From Roseinatronobacter bogoriensis DSM 18756 (lineage in GTDB: Bacteria > Pseudomonadota > Alphaproteobacteria > Rhodobacterales > Rhodobacteraceae), in assembly GCF_004366635.1 (NCBI RefSeq), contig NZ_SORN01000001.1, positions 1 to 64,000 of the forward strand: a stretch of DNA of 64,000 bases, in the 5' to 3' direction. The position numbers and the translations under genes were made by a program. Every line of letters begins with the position of its first letter. Position 1 is the first letter of the stretch. Of the stretch, positions 33,529 through 42,840 are shown in pieces. The notes beneath the pieces were generated by a model. The model made no database searches. It was not told the DNA's origin and worked only from the letters and a program-made list of their open reading frames with translations.

Positions 33529-35004
33529 TCAGTCTATTTCAGATCCGGCCGCTCGGAAACCTGCGGTTACTTCGCGCGTCGTGTTCCAAATGTCGGGTTT
33601 TTCGTTGCGACTATCCGTTATGCCTGCCTCTTCGAATATCCACGATGAGACAGCCGCGGCGTGTTCGAGTATGTCAGGTCCGGACACGTATTCTGGACGG
33701 CGTTGTTCCATGAGGATTGCGCCATCGACGATGACTGTGTCGACGTCTGCTGCACCAGCAAAATGCGTAATTCTGTTCAAGTGCATCACGGGCGGATAGA
33801 GATGGGGTTTGAAGCCGTCGACCAGGATTATGTCGGCTTTCTTGCCGACCTCAAGCGAACCGAGATCTTGGTCGAGGCCGAGGGCACGGGCTGCGCCGAT
33901 CGTGGCCAATTCAAGCGTTTTCCCCTCAGTCATGACAGCGGGTTCGCGGAAATGACGCCTATGGTAATGCATGCATTGGGCCATATGTCGGAACATGTCG
34001 TAGCCCCGATCCGGGGCGGCAGCATCTGACCCAAGCGCAACGGTTACGCCAATGTCCAGAAGCTCCGGCACTGGGCAGCGGCCTAGAATGGACATGATCG
34101 CGCTTGGATTGTGGATGACGCTGGCCCCGGTGGTTTGCAGCGCGGTAATGTCATCGGGCGTGAGGTCCACGCAATGCGCAAGTGCCGCCCATGGACCAAG
34201 TTGTCCAAGCGTTTTTGCGGTGGCAATACTACCGGCACGATGGCCATCCTGCATGAATATAACTTCGAGCGTTTCTCGCAGTTCACTGACCCTGTCGCAG
34301 AGGGTTCGAATTGCCGGGCCGTGGCTGTTCAGGTGCTCTTTGGTATAGACCGGGGCGACCAGGCAGACGCCTGTACGGCGTTTCAGAATATCATTCTGTT
34401 TGCGAACCAGGTCTTCAGACACCTCAAGCTGGGTCTCGAATGCGAGATCAAAGTTCTGAAGGCGGCCTTGCTTATCCCTGCGCGCATAGGATTTGGGAAA
34501 TGGATAACGCGATGGCCCGACGGCCAGAAGCGTGCGCAGGCCCGATTCGCGCGTCGCGCGGCAATGGGCCTCGCCGGCATCGGGGCTGTCGGTGCGCATC
34601 ACATCGGCCCCGCCACCCAAAAGAGAAACCGCAGTGGTGACACCGCTCAAAACCCGTTCAAGTTGAGAAAGCCGGGCTTCTGCATACCAGAATTCGGGGG
34701 GTGCTTGGCGGGCATAGATTGTCTCGCAAATATCAAACCAGACATCCCCATTCCCGTCGCCAGCAGCGCGCACAAGGCCATGCCCGGCATGGGCATGCGC
34801 ATCAATAAGGCCGGGCAGGGCTATCATATGTGGTCTGGCCAGACGCTTGCGCCCAGCAGGAGCAGGGCCCTGACCCAAGGCGCTGATGCGATCCTTGTCA
34901 ATCGCGATCCAGCCATTTTCGAGAATGCGTCGCTCTGAATCGACGGTGATGATTGTTTCGCACTGGATGACAAGGTCGTGCATGTCTGGTGTCGTCCTGC
35001 TCAT
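33529..35004 (-). CDS. Metal-dependent amidohydrolase (chlorohydrolase/deaminase type)
   Basis: 491 residues. ALPGLIDAHAHAGHGLVRAA holds the HxH metal motif. The middle motif is IFMQDGHRAGS, followed by LAHCVDLTPDDI. Near the end GVTVALGSDAAAPDRG has the catalytic Asp. It belongs to the TRZ/ATZ-like hydrolases that deaminate or dechlorinate N-heterocycles and guanine. It overlaps the GntR gene by 4 bp (ATGA) and runs opposite to the ABC transporter operon that carries two more amidohydrolases. It probably acts on the same imported compound or a derivative. Confidence 0.85.
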   Translation of the reverse strand: MSRTTPDMHDLVIQCETIITVDSERRILENGWIAIDKDRISALGQGPAPAGRKRLARPHMIALPGLIDAHAHAGHGLVRAAGDGNGDVWFDICETIYARQAPPEFWYAEARLSQLERVLSGVTTAVSLLGGGADVMRTDSPDAGEAHCRATRESGLRTLLAVGPSRYPFPKSYARRDKQGRLQNFDLAFETQLEVSEDLVRKQNDILKRRTGVCLVAPVYTKEHLNSHGPAIRTLCDRVSELRETLEVIFMQDGHRAGSIATAKTLGQLGPWAALAHCVDLTPDDITALQTTGASVIHNPSAIMSILGRCPVPELLDIGVTVALGSDAAAPDRGYDMFRHMAQCMHYHRRHFREPAVMTEGKTLELATIGAARALGLDQDLGSLEVGKKADIILVDGFKPHLYPPVMHLNRITHFAGAADVDTVIVDGAILMEQRRPEYVSGPDILEHAAAVSSWIFEEAGITDSRNEKPDIWNTTREVTAGFRAAGSEID

Positions 35005-35687
35005 GTCAGGATGTCGCGCAGGTCAGTGCTGCGTGTTTTCTCTTCGCGAAGATCAAGCGCAGTTTCGATATGTTCAAGATGATGGTCCATAAGGTGATTT
35101 GCATGTGCGGCATCGCCCTTGGCGATGGCGTCAACGATCAGGCCATGTTCATCAGGACCGCAGGACGTTGTATCATGTGACTGATAGACAGCAGTGATCA
35201 ATGAGGTCCGTGAGATCAGATCCCGCAGCACTTGCCAGAGGTAGCGAGACCCTGCCAGTTCTGCGATCAGCAGATGAAATTCGCCGGATAGATGAATGAT
35301 CGCCTTGCGGTCCTGTGCATGATGCGCGAGCTTCTCCAGCTCAAGATGCTTGCGCAGGCGGTCAATTGCGTCGCGTGTCGGCGCGGCGCTAAGGCGTTCA
35401 ACCAGTCGCGCCTCGATCATGCGCCGGGCAAAGAACACATCGCGGGCTTCCTCAATCGAGGGTTCAGAGACGAAGGCACCGCGGTTGCGAAAAATGGTGA
35501 CCAGCCCATCGCGTTCCAGCGCTGCGAGCGCCTGACGTACGCGCGCGCGGCTGACCGAGAACAATTCGGCCAACTGCTCCTCTTTCAGCTGTGTTCCGGG
35601 ACGCAGCTTGCGTTCTGCGATGGCGGTCCAGATCCGAGTATAGATAATCTCGTGCGGCGATGTCACTTGCGACGCCATGTCGTTCAT
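35001..35687 (-). CDS. GntR-family regulator, FadR subfamily (FCD domain)
   Basis: 228 residues. Winged helix at 12-78 (IYTRIWTAIAERKLRPGTQL, LFSVSRARVRQALAALERDG, GAFVSEPS). The all-helical FCD ligand domain from about 85 has the metal-binding Asp/His pattern in FHLLIAELAGSRYL, DEHGLIVDAI and MDHHLEHIE. It is the likely regulator of the catabolic locus; the 187 bp to the divergent binding-protein gene hold a matching palindrome. Co-transcribed with the amidohydrolase. Confidence 0.9.
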   Translation of the reverse strand: MNDMASQVTSPHEIIYTRIWTAIAERKLRPGTQLKEEQLAELFSVSRARVRQALAALERDGLVTIFRNRGAFVSEPSIEEARDVFFARRMIEARLVERLSAAPTRDAIDRLRKHLELEKLAHHAQDRKAIIHLSGEFHLLIAELAGSRYLWQVLRDLISRTSLITAVYQSHDTTSCGPDEHGLIVDAIAKGDAAHANHLMDHHLEHIETALDLREEKTRSTDLRDILT

Positions 35688-35763
35688 TCCTGCGGTCCCT
35701 CATCTGCCTCATTGACCAATATCAACGCACAAATTGAAAAAAACAATCGTGATCTACAAAACA

Positions 35764-35781
35764 GTCAACAAAATTGTAGAC
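35764..35781. promoter_or_regulatory. Candidate GntR operator
   Basis: GTCAACAAAATTGTAGAC has the form GTC-N-ACAA-NN-TTGT-N-GAC, a near-perfect palindrome of the length that FCD-type regulators bind. It lies between the divergent regulator and transporter operons. A second half-site, TTGTAGACAA, overlaps it. Confidence 0.5.
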
Positions 35782-35874
35782 AAAATTGACAACATCTGCA
35801 ACCGTGAGTCGCAAGCCTGCACGCAGAGGCGGGAAAAACGAAAGCCGACGTCATCCACAACAGGAGCATCTGAT

Positions 35875-37446
35875 ATGCATCACCGCTTACTCACCACCAC
35901 TGCCGCCGTTGCTTTGGGCCTATTTGCCAGCACGGCCACTGCGGAGACTCTCCGCTTTGGCGCTTCCGCCGATATTTATGGCTTCGACCCGCATGGCGTG
36001 ACGTCAAGCTATGACAACATCTTCGTCCACAACATCTATGAGCCGCTGGTGCGCTACAGCCCGCAGCTCGACATCGAGCCAGCACTGGCCACGCATTGGG
36101 AAATTATCGAACCGACACGCATCCGGTATTTTCTGCGTGAAGGGGTGACCTTCCATGATGGCGAAACCTTTGATGCGGAAGATGTCGCTGTCTCGCTGAT
36201 GCGCGCGGTTCATCCCAATTCGCCTTTGCGGGGCAACTTGCCCGGGCTGGTGGATGTCGAGATTGTCGATGATCTGACCGTCGATCTGATCATGTCCGGT
36301 CCCTCGCCGCTGCTGAACAACTTCCTCACCAATATCTTCATCATGGATGCAGGCTGGATGCGCGAAAACAACGCGGTCGAGCCGATTGACGCCAATCAGG
36401 GGGAAGAGGGTTTCACCACATCCAACGCCAATGGCACTGGTCCTTTCATGGTGGAAAGCCGCCGCCCGGATTCGCAGACAGTTCTGGTCGTCCATTCCGA
36501 CTGGTGGGACGAGCCGCAGCACAATCTGACCCGGATAGAACATCGGCCCATCTCATCCGCTGCAACCCGCGTTGCCGCACTTCTGTCGGGTGAGATTGAT
36601 CTGATCCAGCCCGCACCGCTGCAGGATGCTGCCCGCGTAGAAGCCGCACCAGGCGTGCGGATGCTGGAAAACCCCGGGCTGCGCACCATCATGATGGGCT
36701 TCAACCTGACCGACACATTGAATGATGGCAATGTTGAAGAAAACCCGTTGCAGGATATTCGCGTCCGACGCGCCATAAAGCATGCGATTGACATGGATCT
36801 TATTCAGGAACGGATCATGCGGGGCAAATCGCGCAACACGGCCGCGTTGATAGCGCCCGAAGTGCCGGGCTTTGCGCCTGAACTGAATGAACGGCTGCCC
36901 CATGACCCCGATCTTGCCAGAGAGCTTCTTGCGGAAGCGGGCTATCCTGACGGGTTTGCCTTCAATGTGAACTGCACCAATGATAATTATGTCAATGACG
37001 AAGGCATCTGTCAGGCCTTGGCGGCCATGCTGGCGCGGGTCGGACTGGAACCGCGTCTGGTAGCCGAACCGCGTCAGCTTCACTTCGAGCGCGCGCAGGC
37101 GGGCCAGACCGACATGTTCATGCTTGGCTGGGCCACATTGCCGATGCTCGATGGCTTCAGCGTCCTTTCCGCAATGCTGCATAGTCCAGAGGGTAGCTAC
37201 GGGACCTGGAATCCGGGTCAGTATTCGAACCCGCGGGTTGATGAGCTGACCCAGGCAATCGCGGTCGAACTGGATGACGAGGCACGGATCGCCATGATGG
37301 TCGAGGCGTTCGGCATCGCCAAGGAAGATCTTGCATGGTTGCCGCTGCACCAGCAGCCGCTTGCTTGGGCCGCGCGCGAGGGGGTGGAGATATATCAGTC
37401 CGCCGATGATCTGGCGCGGCTCTGGACTGTACGCATCAATCGCTGA
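35875..37446 (+). CDS. ABC transporter substrate-binding protein, family 5 (peptide/opine type)
   Basis: 523 residues from ATG 35875, which has AGGAG eight bases upstream; the frame from 35734 adds 47 residues of non-protein character. Sec signal peptide LLTTTAAVALGLFASTATA. Mature protein with the family 5 landmarks: LRFGASADIYGFDPHG, YEPLVRYSP, PALATHWEI, FLREGVTFHDGETFDAEDVA, NGTGPFMVE, DIRVRRAIKHAIDMDLI and LFAEAGYPDGF-like ARELLAEAGYPDGFAFNVNC. It captures the operon's substrate in the periplasm. Ligand not predictable; family 5 covers peptides, opines, nickel and glutathione. Confidence 0.9.
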   Translation: MHHRLLTTTAAVALGLFASTATAETLRFGASADIYGFDPHGVTSSYDNIFVHNIYEPLVRYSPQLDIEPALATHWEIIEPTRIRYFLREGVTFHDGETFDAEDVAVSLMRAVHPNSPLRGNLPGLVDVEIVDDLTVDLIMSGPSPLLNNFLTNIFIMDAGWMRENNAVEPIDANQGEEGFTTSNANGTGPFMVESRRPDSQTVLVVHSDWWDEPQHNLTRIEHRPISSAATRVAALLSGEIDLIQPAPLQDAARVEAAPGVRMLENPGLRTIMMGFNLTDTLNDGNVEENPLQDIRVRRAIKHAIDMDLIQERIMRGKSRNTAALIAPEVPGFAPELNERLPHDPDLARELLAEAGYPDGFAFNVNCTNDNYVNDEGICQALAAMLARVGLEPRLVAEPRQLHFERAQAGQTDMFMLGWATLPMLDGFSVLSAMLHSPEGSYGTWNPGQYSNPRVDELTQAIAVELDDEARIAMMVEAFGIAKEDLAWLPLHQQPLAWAAREGVEIYQSADDLARLWTVRINR

Positions 37447-37457
37447 CCTGACCTTTA

Positions 37458-37493
37458 GCCCCGCGCCGCTGCGTTGCAGCAGCGGCGCGGGGC
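37458..37493 (+). promoter_or_regulatory. Strong intercistronic hairpin after the binding-protein gene
   Basis: A perfect 15-bp GC stem (37458-37472 with 37479-37493) around a 6-base loop, without a following T run. It sits 12 bp after the binding-protein stop and 27 bp before the permease start. Such hairpins stabilise the upstream mRNA segment and let binding protein be made in excess over permease. Confidence 0.7.
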
Positions 37494-37520
37494 CAACACA
37501 GAGCAAGAAAGGAGTCGGTC

Positions 37521-38513
37521 ATGCTGGGTTTTCTGATCCGCCGTATCATTCAGGCCATCATCGTGATGCTGGCTGTCGCCCTGATCGCATTCATGATGTT
37601 CCGCTTCATGGGCGACCCGGTAAGCTCGATGGTGCCCGAGCACGCGACAGAACAGGAGCGCGCCGAAGTCCGTGAGCGGCTTGGACTGGATCAGCCGCTT
37701 TTCGTGCAATACGGGCGGTTTGTCGCGCGTGCCGCGACGGGGGATTTCGGCCTGTCCTGGCGCAATGCGCGCCCTGTCAGCACGCTATTGGCGGAACGCT
37801 TCCCTGCAACGGCCGAACTTGTGCTTGTTGCGGCTGCCCTGTCCTTGGTCGTAGGCATTCCCCTTGGTATTTATACAGCGCTCAGGCCGAACAGTTTCAA
37901 TGCGCAGATGCTGCAATTCCTGTCTCTTGTTGGTATCTCATTGCCGACATTCGTCACAGGTATTCTGTTGATCCTTGTGTTTTCTGTCTGGTTGGGGTGG
38001 CTGCCCTCATTCGGGCGTGGCGAAGTAGTGGATATAGGCTGGTGGAGCACAGGCTTCATCACAGCGAGCGGTCTCAAGGCGCTGATCCTGCCCTCGATCA
38101 TGCTGTGCTTGTTCCAGCTGACCCTGATCATGCGCCTTGTGCGCGCCGAGATGATGGAGGTTTTGCGGACTGATTACATCAAATTCGCCAGAGCGCGTGG
38201 GCTGCGCGACCGTGCGATCAATTTCCGCCATGCGCTACGCAACACGCTGATCCCGGTCATCACCATTTTCGGGCTGCAACTTGGCGGGTTGATCGCTTTT
38301 GCCATCATCACCGAAACGGTCTTTCAGTGGCCGGGCATGGGTGCGCTATTCATTCAGGCCGTCAATTTTGGCGATGTGCCGGTGATGGCGGCCTATCTGG
38401 TGCTCGTCAGTTTCATCTTCGTCGTCATAAACACCAGCGTTGACCTGCTTTACGCCAGCATCGACCCGCGCCTGCGCGTGGATGATGCCGGTCCGGCAGG
38501 CGGCGGTCACTGA
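37521..38513 (+). CDS. ABC transporter permease (DppB/OppB-like)
   Basis: 330 residues with six membrane segments, starting LIRRIIQAIIVMLAVALIAF. GDPVSSMVPEHATEQE and RLGLDQPLFVQYG are the typical DppB periplasmic region. The EAA loop for ATPase contact is RARGLRDRAINFRHALRNTL, and GGLIAFAIITETVFQWPGMG follows. It forms the inner-membrane channel with the next gene product. AAGGAG lies ahead of the ATG. Confidence 0.9.
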   Translation: MLGFLIRRIIQAIIVMLAVALIAFMMFRFMGDPVSSMVPEHATEQERAEVRERLGLDQPLFVQYGRFVARAATGDFGLSWRNARPVSTLLAERFPATAELVLVAAALSLVVGIPLGIYTALRPNSFNAQMLQFLSLVGISLPTFVTGILLILVFSVWLGWLPSFGRGEVVDIGWWSTGFITASGLKALILPSIMLCLFQLTLIMRLVRAEMMEVLRTDYIKFARARGLRDRAINFRHALRNTLIPVITIFGLQLGGLIAFAIITETVFQWPGMGALFIQAVNFGDVPVMAAYLVLVSFIFVVINTSVDLLYASIDPRLRVDDAGPAGGGH

Positions 38514-38530
38514 GCGAAAGGAGCCCGTAG

Positions 38531-39448
38531 ATGGCCACCTCCACCCTCGCACGCGTCTGGCACAGCGATCTCGCATGGAGTTTCCGCACCTCCAAAACCG
38601 CGCTGATTTCCAGCGTCTTGCTGGCAATCATGTTCGCAGCCGCGATCTTCGCCCCACAGCTTGCCACACAGAACCCGTTCAACATCGCCGAACTCGAACT
38701 GTGGAACAGCGAGTTGCCGCCTTTCTGGGTCGAGGGCGGGTCCCGGCAATTCCTGCTCGGCACGGATGTGCAGGCGCGCGATGTCTATTCCTCAATCCTC
38801 TACGGGCTGCGCCTGTCGCTGATCGTCGGCTTTGCAAGTGTCATCCTAGCGGCGGTGATCGGCATTTCTCTTGGCTTGCTGGGCGGATTTCTGGGCGGAA
38901 TTGTGGATGCTGCGATAATGCGTTTCGCGGATGTCCTGCTTAGCTTCCCCGCTATCCTTGTGGCTTTGTTGGTCAACGGGATCGCCCGCGGCATCCTGCC
39001 CCCCAGCCAGCATCAGGATGCAGCGATTTATGTGCTGATCCTTGCCATCGGGCTGACCAACTGGGTGCAATATGCGCGCACCGTACGCGGATCGACCATG
39101 GTCGAGCGACAGAAGGAATACGTTCAGGCTGCCCGCATCAATGGTATTTCCGGCCCGGGTATCATGTTCAATCACATCATGCCCAATGTGATGGGGCCTG
39201 TTCTTGTGATCGCCACGATCAATCTTGGCATGGCTGTGCTGACCGAGGCGACGCTGTCCTTCCTTGGTGTGGGTATGCCCGCGACCCAGCCCAGCCTTGG
39301 TACACTTATTCGGATCGGCAACGAATACCTGTTCTCTGGTATCTGGTGGGTGGTGATCTTCCCCTCGGCCGTGCTTGTGGCGCTTGTCTTGTCGGTCAAT
39401 CTGCTGGGCGACTGGCTGCGCGACGCGCTCAACCCCAAACTGAGGTAA
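38531..39448 (+). CDS. ABC transporter permease (DppC/OppC-like)
   Basis: 305 residues. An N-terminal cytoplasmic tail and first helix (ISSVLLAIMFAAAIFAPQLA) are followed by FLLGTDVQARDVYSSILYGL, the DppC motif (LGTDxxGRD with Q-A replacing the usual G-R). The EAA loop is YVQAARINGISGPGIMFNHI. TEATLSFLGVGMPATQPSLG is conserved. It pairs with the DppB-like permease 17 bp upstream. AAAGGAG precedes its start. Confidence 0.9.
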   Translation: MATSTLARVWHSDLAWSFRTSKTALISSVLLAIMFAAAIFAPQLATQNPFNIAELELWNSELPPFWVEGGSRQFLLGTDVQARDVYSSILYGLRLSLIVGFASVILAAVIGISLGLLGGFLGGIVDAAIMRFADVLLSFPAILVALLVNGIARGILPPSQHQDAAIYVLILAIGLTNWVQYARTVRGSTMVERQKEYVQAARINGISGPGIMFNHIMPNVMGPVLVIATINLGMAVLTEATLSFLGVGMPATQPSLGTLIRIGNEYLFSGIWWVVIFPSAVLVALVLSVNLLGDWLRDALNPKLR

Positions 39449-39453
39449 GTGCC

Positions 39454-40425
39454 ATGACCTTGTTGAAAGTCGAAAATCTGACTGTTGAATTTCCGTCACG
39501 TCGTGGCACCTTGACCGCTATCGAGGATGTCTGCCTGACGGTCGCACCAGGCGAGATATTGGGGATGGTGGGCGAGTCCGGTGCCGGAAAGTCGATGACC
39601 GGCGCTGCCATCATCGGGTTGATCGAGCCGCCGGGCCGCATTGCCCGCGGGCAGATTCTCCTCAATGGAAGCCGGATCGACAATCTTGGTCGTGAAGACA
39701 TGCGCCGCGTACGTGGCCGCCAGATCGGGGCTATCTTTCAGGACCCGCTGACCAGCCTCAACCCTGTTCTGACGGTGGGCGAGCAACTGATTGAGACGAT
39801 CCAGACGCATCTCAAGCTGTCGCGCAGTGCAGCGCGCGAACGTGCGATCGACTGGTTGCGCCGCGTGGGTATCCCCGCCCCTGAAAAGCGGGTGGATACA
39901 TATCCGCATCAGTATTCCGGGGGGATGCGTCAGCGTGTGGTAATTGCGTTGGCACTCTGTGCAGAGCCACGGCTGATCATCGCGGATGAGCCTACGACTG
40001 CGCTGGATGTCTCGGTTCAGGCCCAGATCATCGCGCTACTGCGCAAGCTGTGCAAGGAAACCGGCGCCTCTGTCATTCTGGTGACGCATGACATGGGGGT
40101 GATCGCAGAAACCGCAGATCGTGTGGCGGTAATGTATGCAGGCCGTGTGATCGAGGTGGGCGCGGTCGCTGATGTGCTGCGCGCGCCGCGCCACCCTTAC
40201 ACGGCGGGGCTGATGGCTTCGATCCCGCGCATTGGCGAAAAGCCGGATATCCTGCCGCAGATTGACGGGGCCATGCCCCGGCTGAATGCCCGGCCAGAGG
40301 GCTGCGCCTTTAACCCGCGCTGCCCCAAACGGATGGAGGTCTGCGCCCGCTTGCGCCCGGACCTGGTCGCCGATGCGCAAGGCGAAGTTGCCTGCCATCT
40401 CTTCAGCAAGGAGTTAGCGACATGA
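39454..40425 (+). CDS. ABC transporter ATP-binding protein (DppD-like)
   Basis: 323 residues from ATG 39454; the frame reaching back to 39346 is only overlap with the permease gene. Walker A GESGAGKS, Q-loop IFQDPLTSLNP, signature YSGGMRQRV, Walker B LIIADEPTTALD and H-loop LVTHDMG. The C-terminal oligopeptide-transporter domain has HPYTAGLMASIP and a Cys-containing EGCAFNPRCPKRMEVC, which in relatives binds an Fe-S cluster. Powers uptake together with the next protein. Confidence 0.95.
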   Translation: MTLLKVENLTVEFPSRRGTLTAIEDVCLTVAPGEILGMVGESGAGKSMTGAAIIGLIEPPGRIARGQILLNGSRIDNLGREDMRRVRGRQIGAIFQDPLTSLNPVLTVGEQLIETIQTHLKLSRSAARERAIDWLRRVGIPAPEKRVDTYPHQYSGGMRQRVVIALALCAEPRLIIADEPTTALDVSVQAQIIALLRKLCKETGASVILVTHDMGVIAETADRVAVMYAGRVIEVGAVADVLRAPRHPYTAGLMASIPRIGEKPDILPQIDGAMPRLNARPEGCAFNPRCPKRMEVCARLRPDLVADAQGEVACHLFSKELAT

Positions 40426-41465
40426 TGCACCCTGATGACCGCCCCCTGCTGGAGGTGTCTGGCCTGCGCAAGAGTTTCGACCTTTCCAAACCCTTTATCA
40501 ATCGGCTGATTGAGCGCAGTGAGCGTCAATTCGTCAAGGCAGTTGATGGGGTCGACTTCACGATCCAGCGCGGTCAGACCCTCAGTCTGGTTGGGGAATC
40601 AGGTTGTGGCAAATCCACAGTCGCAAAACTGATCATGGGTCTGAGCAGGCCGAGCGGCGGCAGCATCCGATTTGAGGGAACCGAACTGGCCGATCAGCCT
40701 GCTGGCAAGCCCGCACAACTGCGGCGCCGGATGCAAATGATCTTTCAGGATCCCTATGCCAGCCTGAACCCGCGTTGGCGGGTGGCGCGGATCATCGCAG
40801 AACCGATGAAATCCTTTGCGACCCATCCCGACCCGGGGAAACGCCGCAAGGAAGTTGATCGCCTGCTGGAATTTGTGGGCCTCTCTGCTGCGGATGGCGA
40901 CAAGTTCCCGCATGAGTTTTCAGGCGGGCAACGTCAACGTATCTCGATTGCCCGGGCGATTTCGACCAAACCGGAGTTTCTGGTCTGTGACGAGCCGACC
41001 TCGGCGCTGGATGTCTCGGTACAAGCGCAGATCCTCAATCTTATGCGCGAATTGCAGCGAGAGTTGGGGTTGACCTATCTGTTCATCAGCCATGATCTTG
41101 CGGTCGTGAATTATATTTCGGACTGGATCGGCGTCATGTATCTCGGACGGCTGGTCGAATTGGCGCCCGCCGCCGAGATTTTTGCAAAGCCGCAGCACCC
41201 CTATACCCGGCTGCTACTGGATACCGTGCCAGATATCTCGATGGTTAATCGTGATATGGACCGTCCTGCTGGCGAGGTGCCCAATCCGATCACCCCGCCG
41301 CCGGGGTGTCATTTCCATCCGCGTTGCGTGCATGCCGATGCGCGTTGCAAGGCGCAGATGCCGGATTTCATTGCCTCTGCAACCGGACATGCCCGGTGCC
41401 ACGCGGTGCAGGAAGGGCGCTTGTCCCCGATTGCCGAACGGGCAGCCCTGCGCGGGGCGGTCTGA
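40422..41465 (+). CDS. ABC transporter ATP-binding protein (DppF-like)
   Basis: 347 residues; ATG 40422 overlaps the previous stop, and a second ATG follows at 40425. Walker A GESGCGKS, Q-loop IFQDPYASLNP, signature FSGGQRQRI, Walker B LVCDEPTSALD, H-loop ISHDLAV. The C-terminal domain has QHPYTRLLLDTVP and GCHFHPRCVHADARC, the four-Cys motif. Heterodimer partner of the DppD-like ATPase. Its stop codon overlaps the start of the flavin reductase gene. Confidence 0.95.
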   Translation: MMHPDDRPLLEVSGLRKSFDLSKPFINRLIERSERQFVKAVDGVDFTIQRGQTLSLVGESGCGKSTVAKLIMGLSRPSGGSIRFEGTELADQPAGKPAQLRRRMQMIFQDPYASLNPRWRVARIIAEPMKSFATHPDPGKRRKEVDRLLEFVGLSAADGDKFPHEFSGGQRQRISIARAISTKPEFLVCDEPTSALDVSVQAQILNLMRELQRELGLTYLFISHDLAVVNYISDWIGVMYLGRLVELAPAAEIFAKPQHPYTRLLLDTVPDISMVNRDMDRPAGEVPNPITPPPGCHFHPRCVHADARCKAQMPDFIASATGHARCHAVQEGRLSPIAERAALRGAV

Positions 41466-42115
41466 TGCAATTCGACTTTACGCAACTTCCGCCCGCAGAC
41501 CGCTACAGGTTGCTGACCAATTTCATCGGGCCGCGCCCCATTGCGCTTGTCAGCACCCGCGCAGAGGCAGGCCATACGAATGCCGCGCCCATGAGTTTCT
41601 TCAACGTTTTCTCGCAAGATCCACCGATCGTCATCCTGGGCATTCAAACGCGACCCGACGGGCGCGAGAAAGACACGATGGGCAATATCCGTCGTACAGG
41701 GGAATTCGTGGTCAATATGGTCGATATGGACATGGCCGATGCCATGATCCTGTGTGGTGTGAATTTTGCCCCTGACGTGGATGAATTCGCTTTCTCGGGT
41801 ATTGAGGCGGCGTCTTGTCGGCAAGTGAATGCAATGCGTGCACGCGGCACGCCCTGCGCGATGGAATGCAGGATCGAGCGAATAATAGATTACCCAAACC
41901 GCGCTATCGTGTTGGGCGAAGTGCTGGAAATGCATGTGCGCGACGACTGCCTTGATGCCCAGGGGCGCTATGTTGATTCTGCTGTCTACCAACCCATCGC
42001 GCGGTTGCATGCCGACAATTACATTGTCAGCGACCGCCAGTTCCAATTGCTCAAGCCCTCAGAAATGCACGCCTATGAGGCTGCGCAACTCGCCCCGGCA
42101 CAAGGACGAAAATAA
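41465..42115 (+). CDS. Flavin reductase-like (split-barrel FMN-binding) protein
   Basis: 216 residues from ATG 41465, sharing bases with the DppF stop (TGATG); the longer frame from 41306 overlaps DppF. The split-barrel signature is LLTNFIGPRPIALVSTRAEA, followed by NAAPMSFFNVFSQDPPIVIL, DTMGNIRRTGEFVVNMV and FSGIEAASCRQVNA. It probably binds FMN and either supplies reduced flavin or, as in some relatives, does its own flavin-dependent step. No monooxygenase partner is encoded in the operon. Confidence 0.8.
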   Translation: MQFDFTQLPPADRYRLLTNFIGPRPIALVSTRAEAGHTNAAPMSFFNVFSQDPPIVILGIQTRPDGREKDTMGNIRRTGEFVVNMVDMDMADAMILCGVNFAPDVDEFAFSGIEAASCRQVNAMRARGTPCAMECRIERIIDYPNRAIVLGEVLEMHVRDDCLDAQGRYVDSAVYQPIARLHADNYIVSDRQFQLLKPSEMHAYEAAQLAPAQGRK

Positions 42116-42840
42116 TGCTAATTCACGTCATCAACCCCAATGCCTCGCGCGAGATGACCGAGCAGATCGCCATTGCCGCACGTGAGGGGGCAGGGCCGAA
42201 TTCCCGGATCGAAGTCAGCGGTGGACAGGCCACTCCGGTCTCAATCGAAGGTTATGCGGATGAGGCGCTGGCGGTCCCCGCTATGCTCAACGCAATACAC
42301 GCGGTCGACCAGCGCGGGGCGGCGGCCCATGTGATTGCCTGTTTTGATGATCCGGGCCTGTCCGCGGCGCGCGAAGTGGCTGGCGCACCTGTGGTCGGAA
42401 CCTGTCAGGCGGCTGTTCAATTCGCGATGACAGTTGCAGTGCGTTTCTCGGTGGTCACGACCCTGCCGCGCTCGGTGCCGATTATCGAGGATCTGGTGTC
42501 GGCCTATGGTGCAGGCCGCCATTGTCGGGGGGTACATGCTGTCAACTTGCCCGTTCTGGCCTTCGAGACGGATGAGGGGACCGCGCGCGCAAAGCTGTTG
42601 CATGCGGTGCGTGCCGCGCAAAAGGCAGATAATGTCGACGCCGTCGTGCTGGGCTGCGCGGGCATGACATCGCTGACCCGGTGGCTAAGCGCGGAATGCG
42701 GTATTCCGGTGATAGATGGCGTGACAGCAGCCGTCAGGATGGCAGAAGCCTTGGCCGCATCGGGCTATCGCACCTCGAAAACAGGCGGCTATGCCACGCC
42801 AATTCAAAAAGCGGGCGGGTTTGAGAGGATGGCATCGTGA
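42115..42840 (+). CDS. Asp/Glu/hydantoin racemase family protein
   Basis: 241 residues. The first motif is IHVINPNASREMTEQI. The two catalytic cysteines lie in VIACFDDPGLSAAREV and VVLGCAGMTSL, the pattern of cofactor-independent two-base racemases. Members racemise hydantoins or amino acids, or act as maleate/arylmalonate-type enzymes. Start ATG 42115 overlaps the preceding stop (TAATG). Its place among amidohydrolases favours a hydantoin-, ureide- or lactam-like substrate. Confidence 0.85.
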   Translation: MLIHVINPNASREMTEQIAIAAREGAGPNSRIEVSGGQATPVSIEGYADEALAVPAMLNAIHAVDQRGAAAHVIACFDDPGLSAAREVAGAPVVGTCQAAVQFAMTVAVRFSVVTTLPRSVPIIEDLVSAYGAGRHCRGVHAVNLPVLAFETDEGTARAKLLHAVRAAQKADNVDAVVLGCAGMTSLTRWLSAECGIPVIDGVTAAVRMAEALAASGYRTSKTGGYATPIQKAGGFERMAS

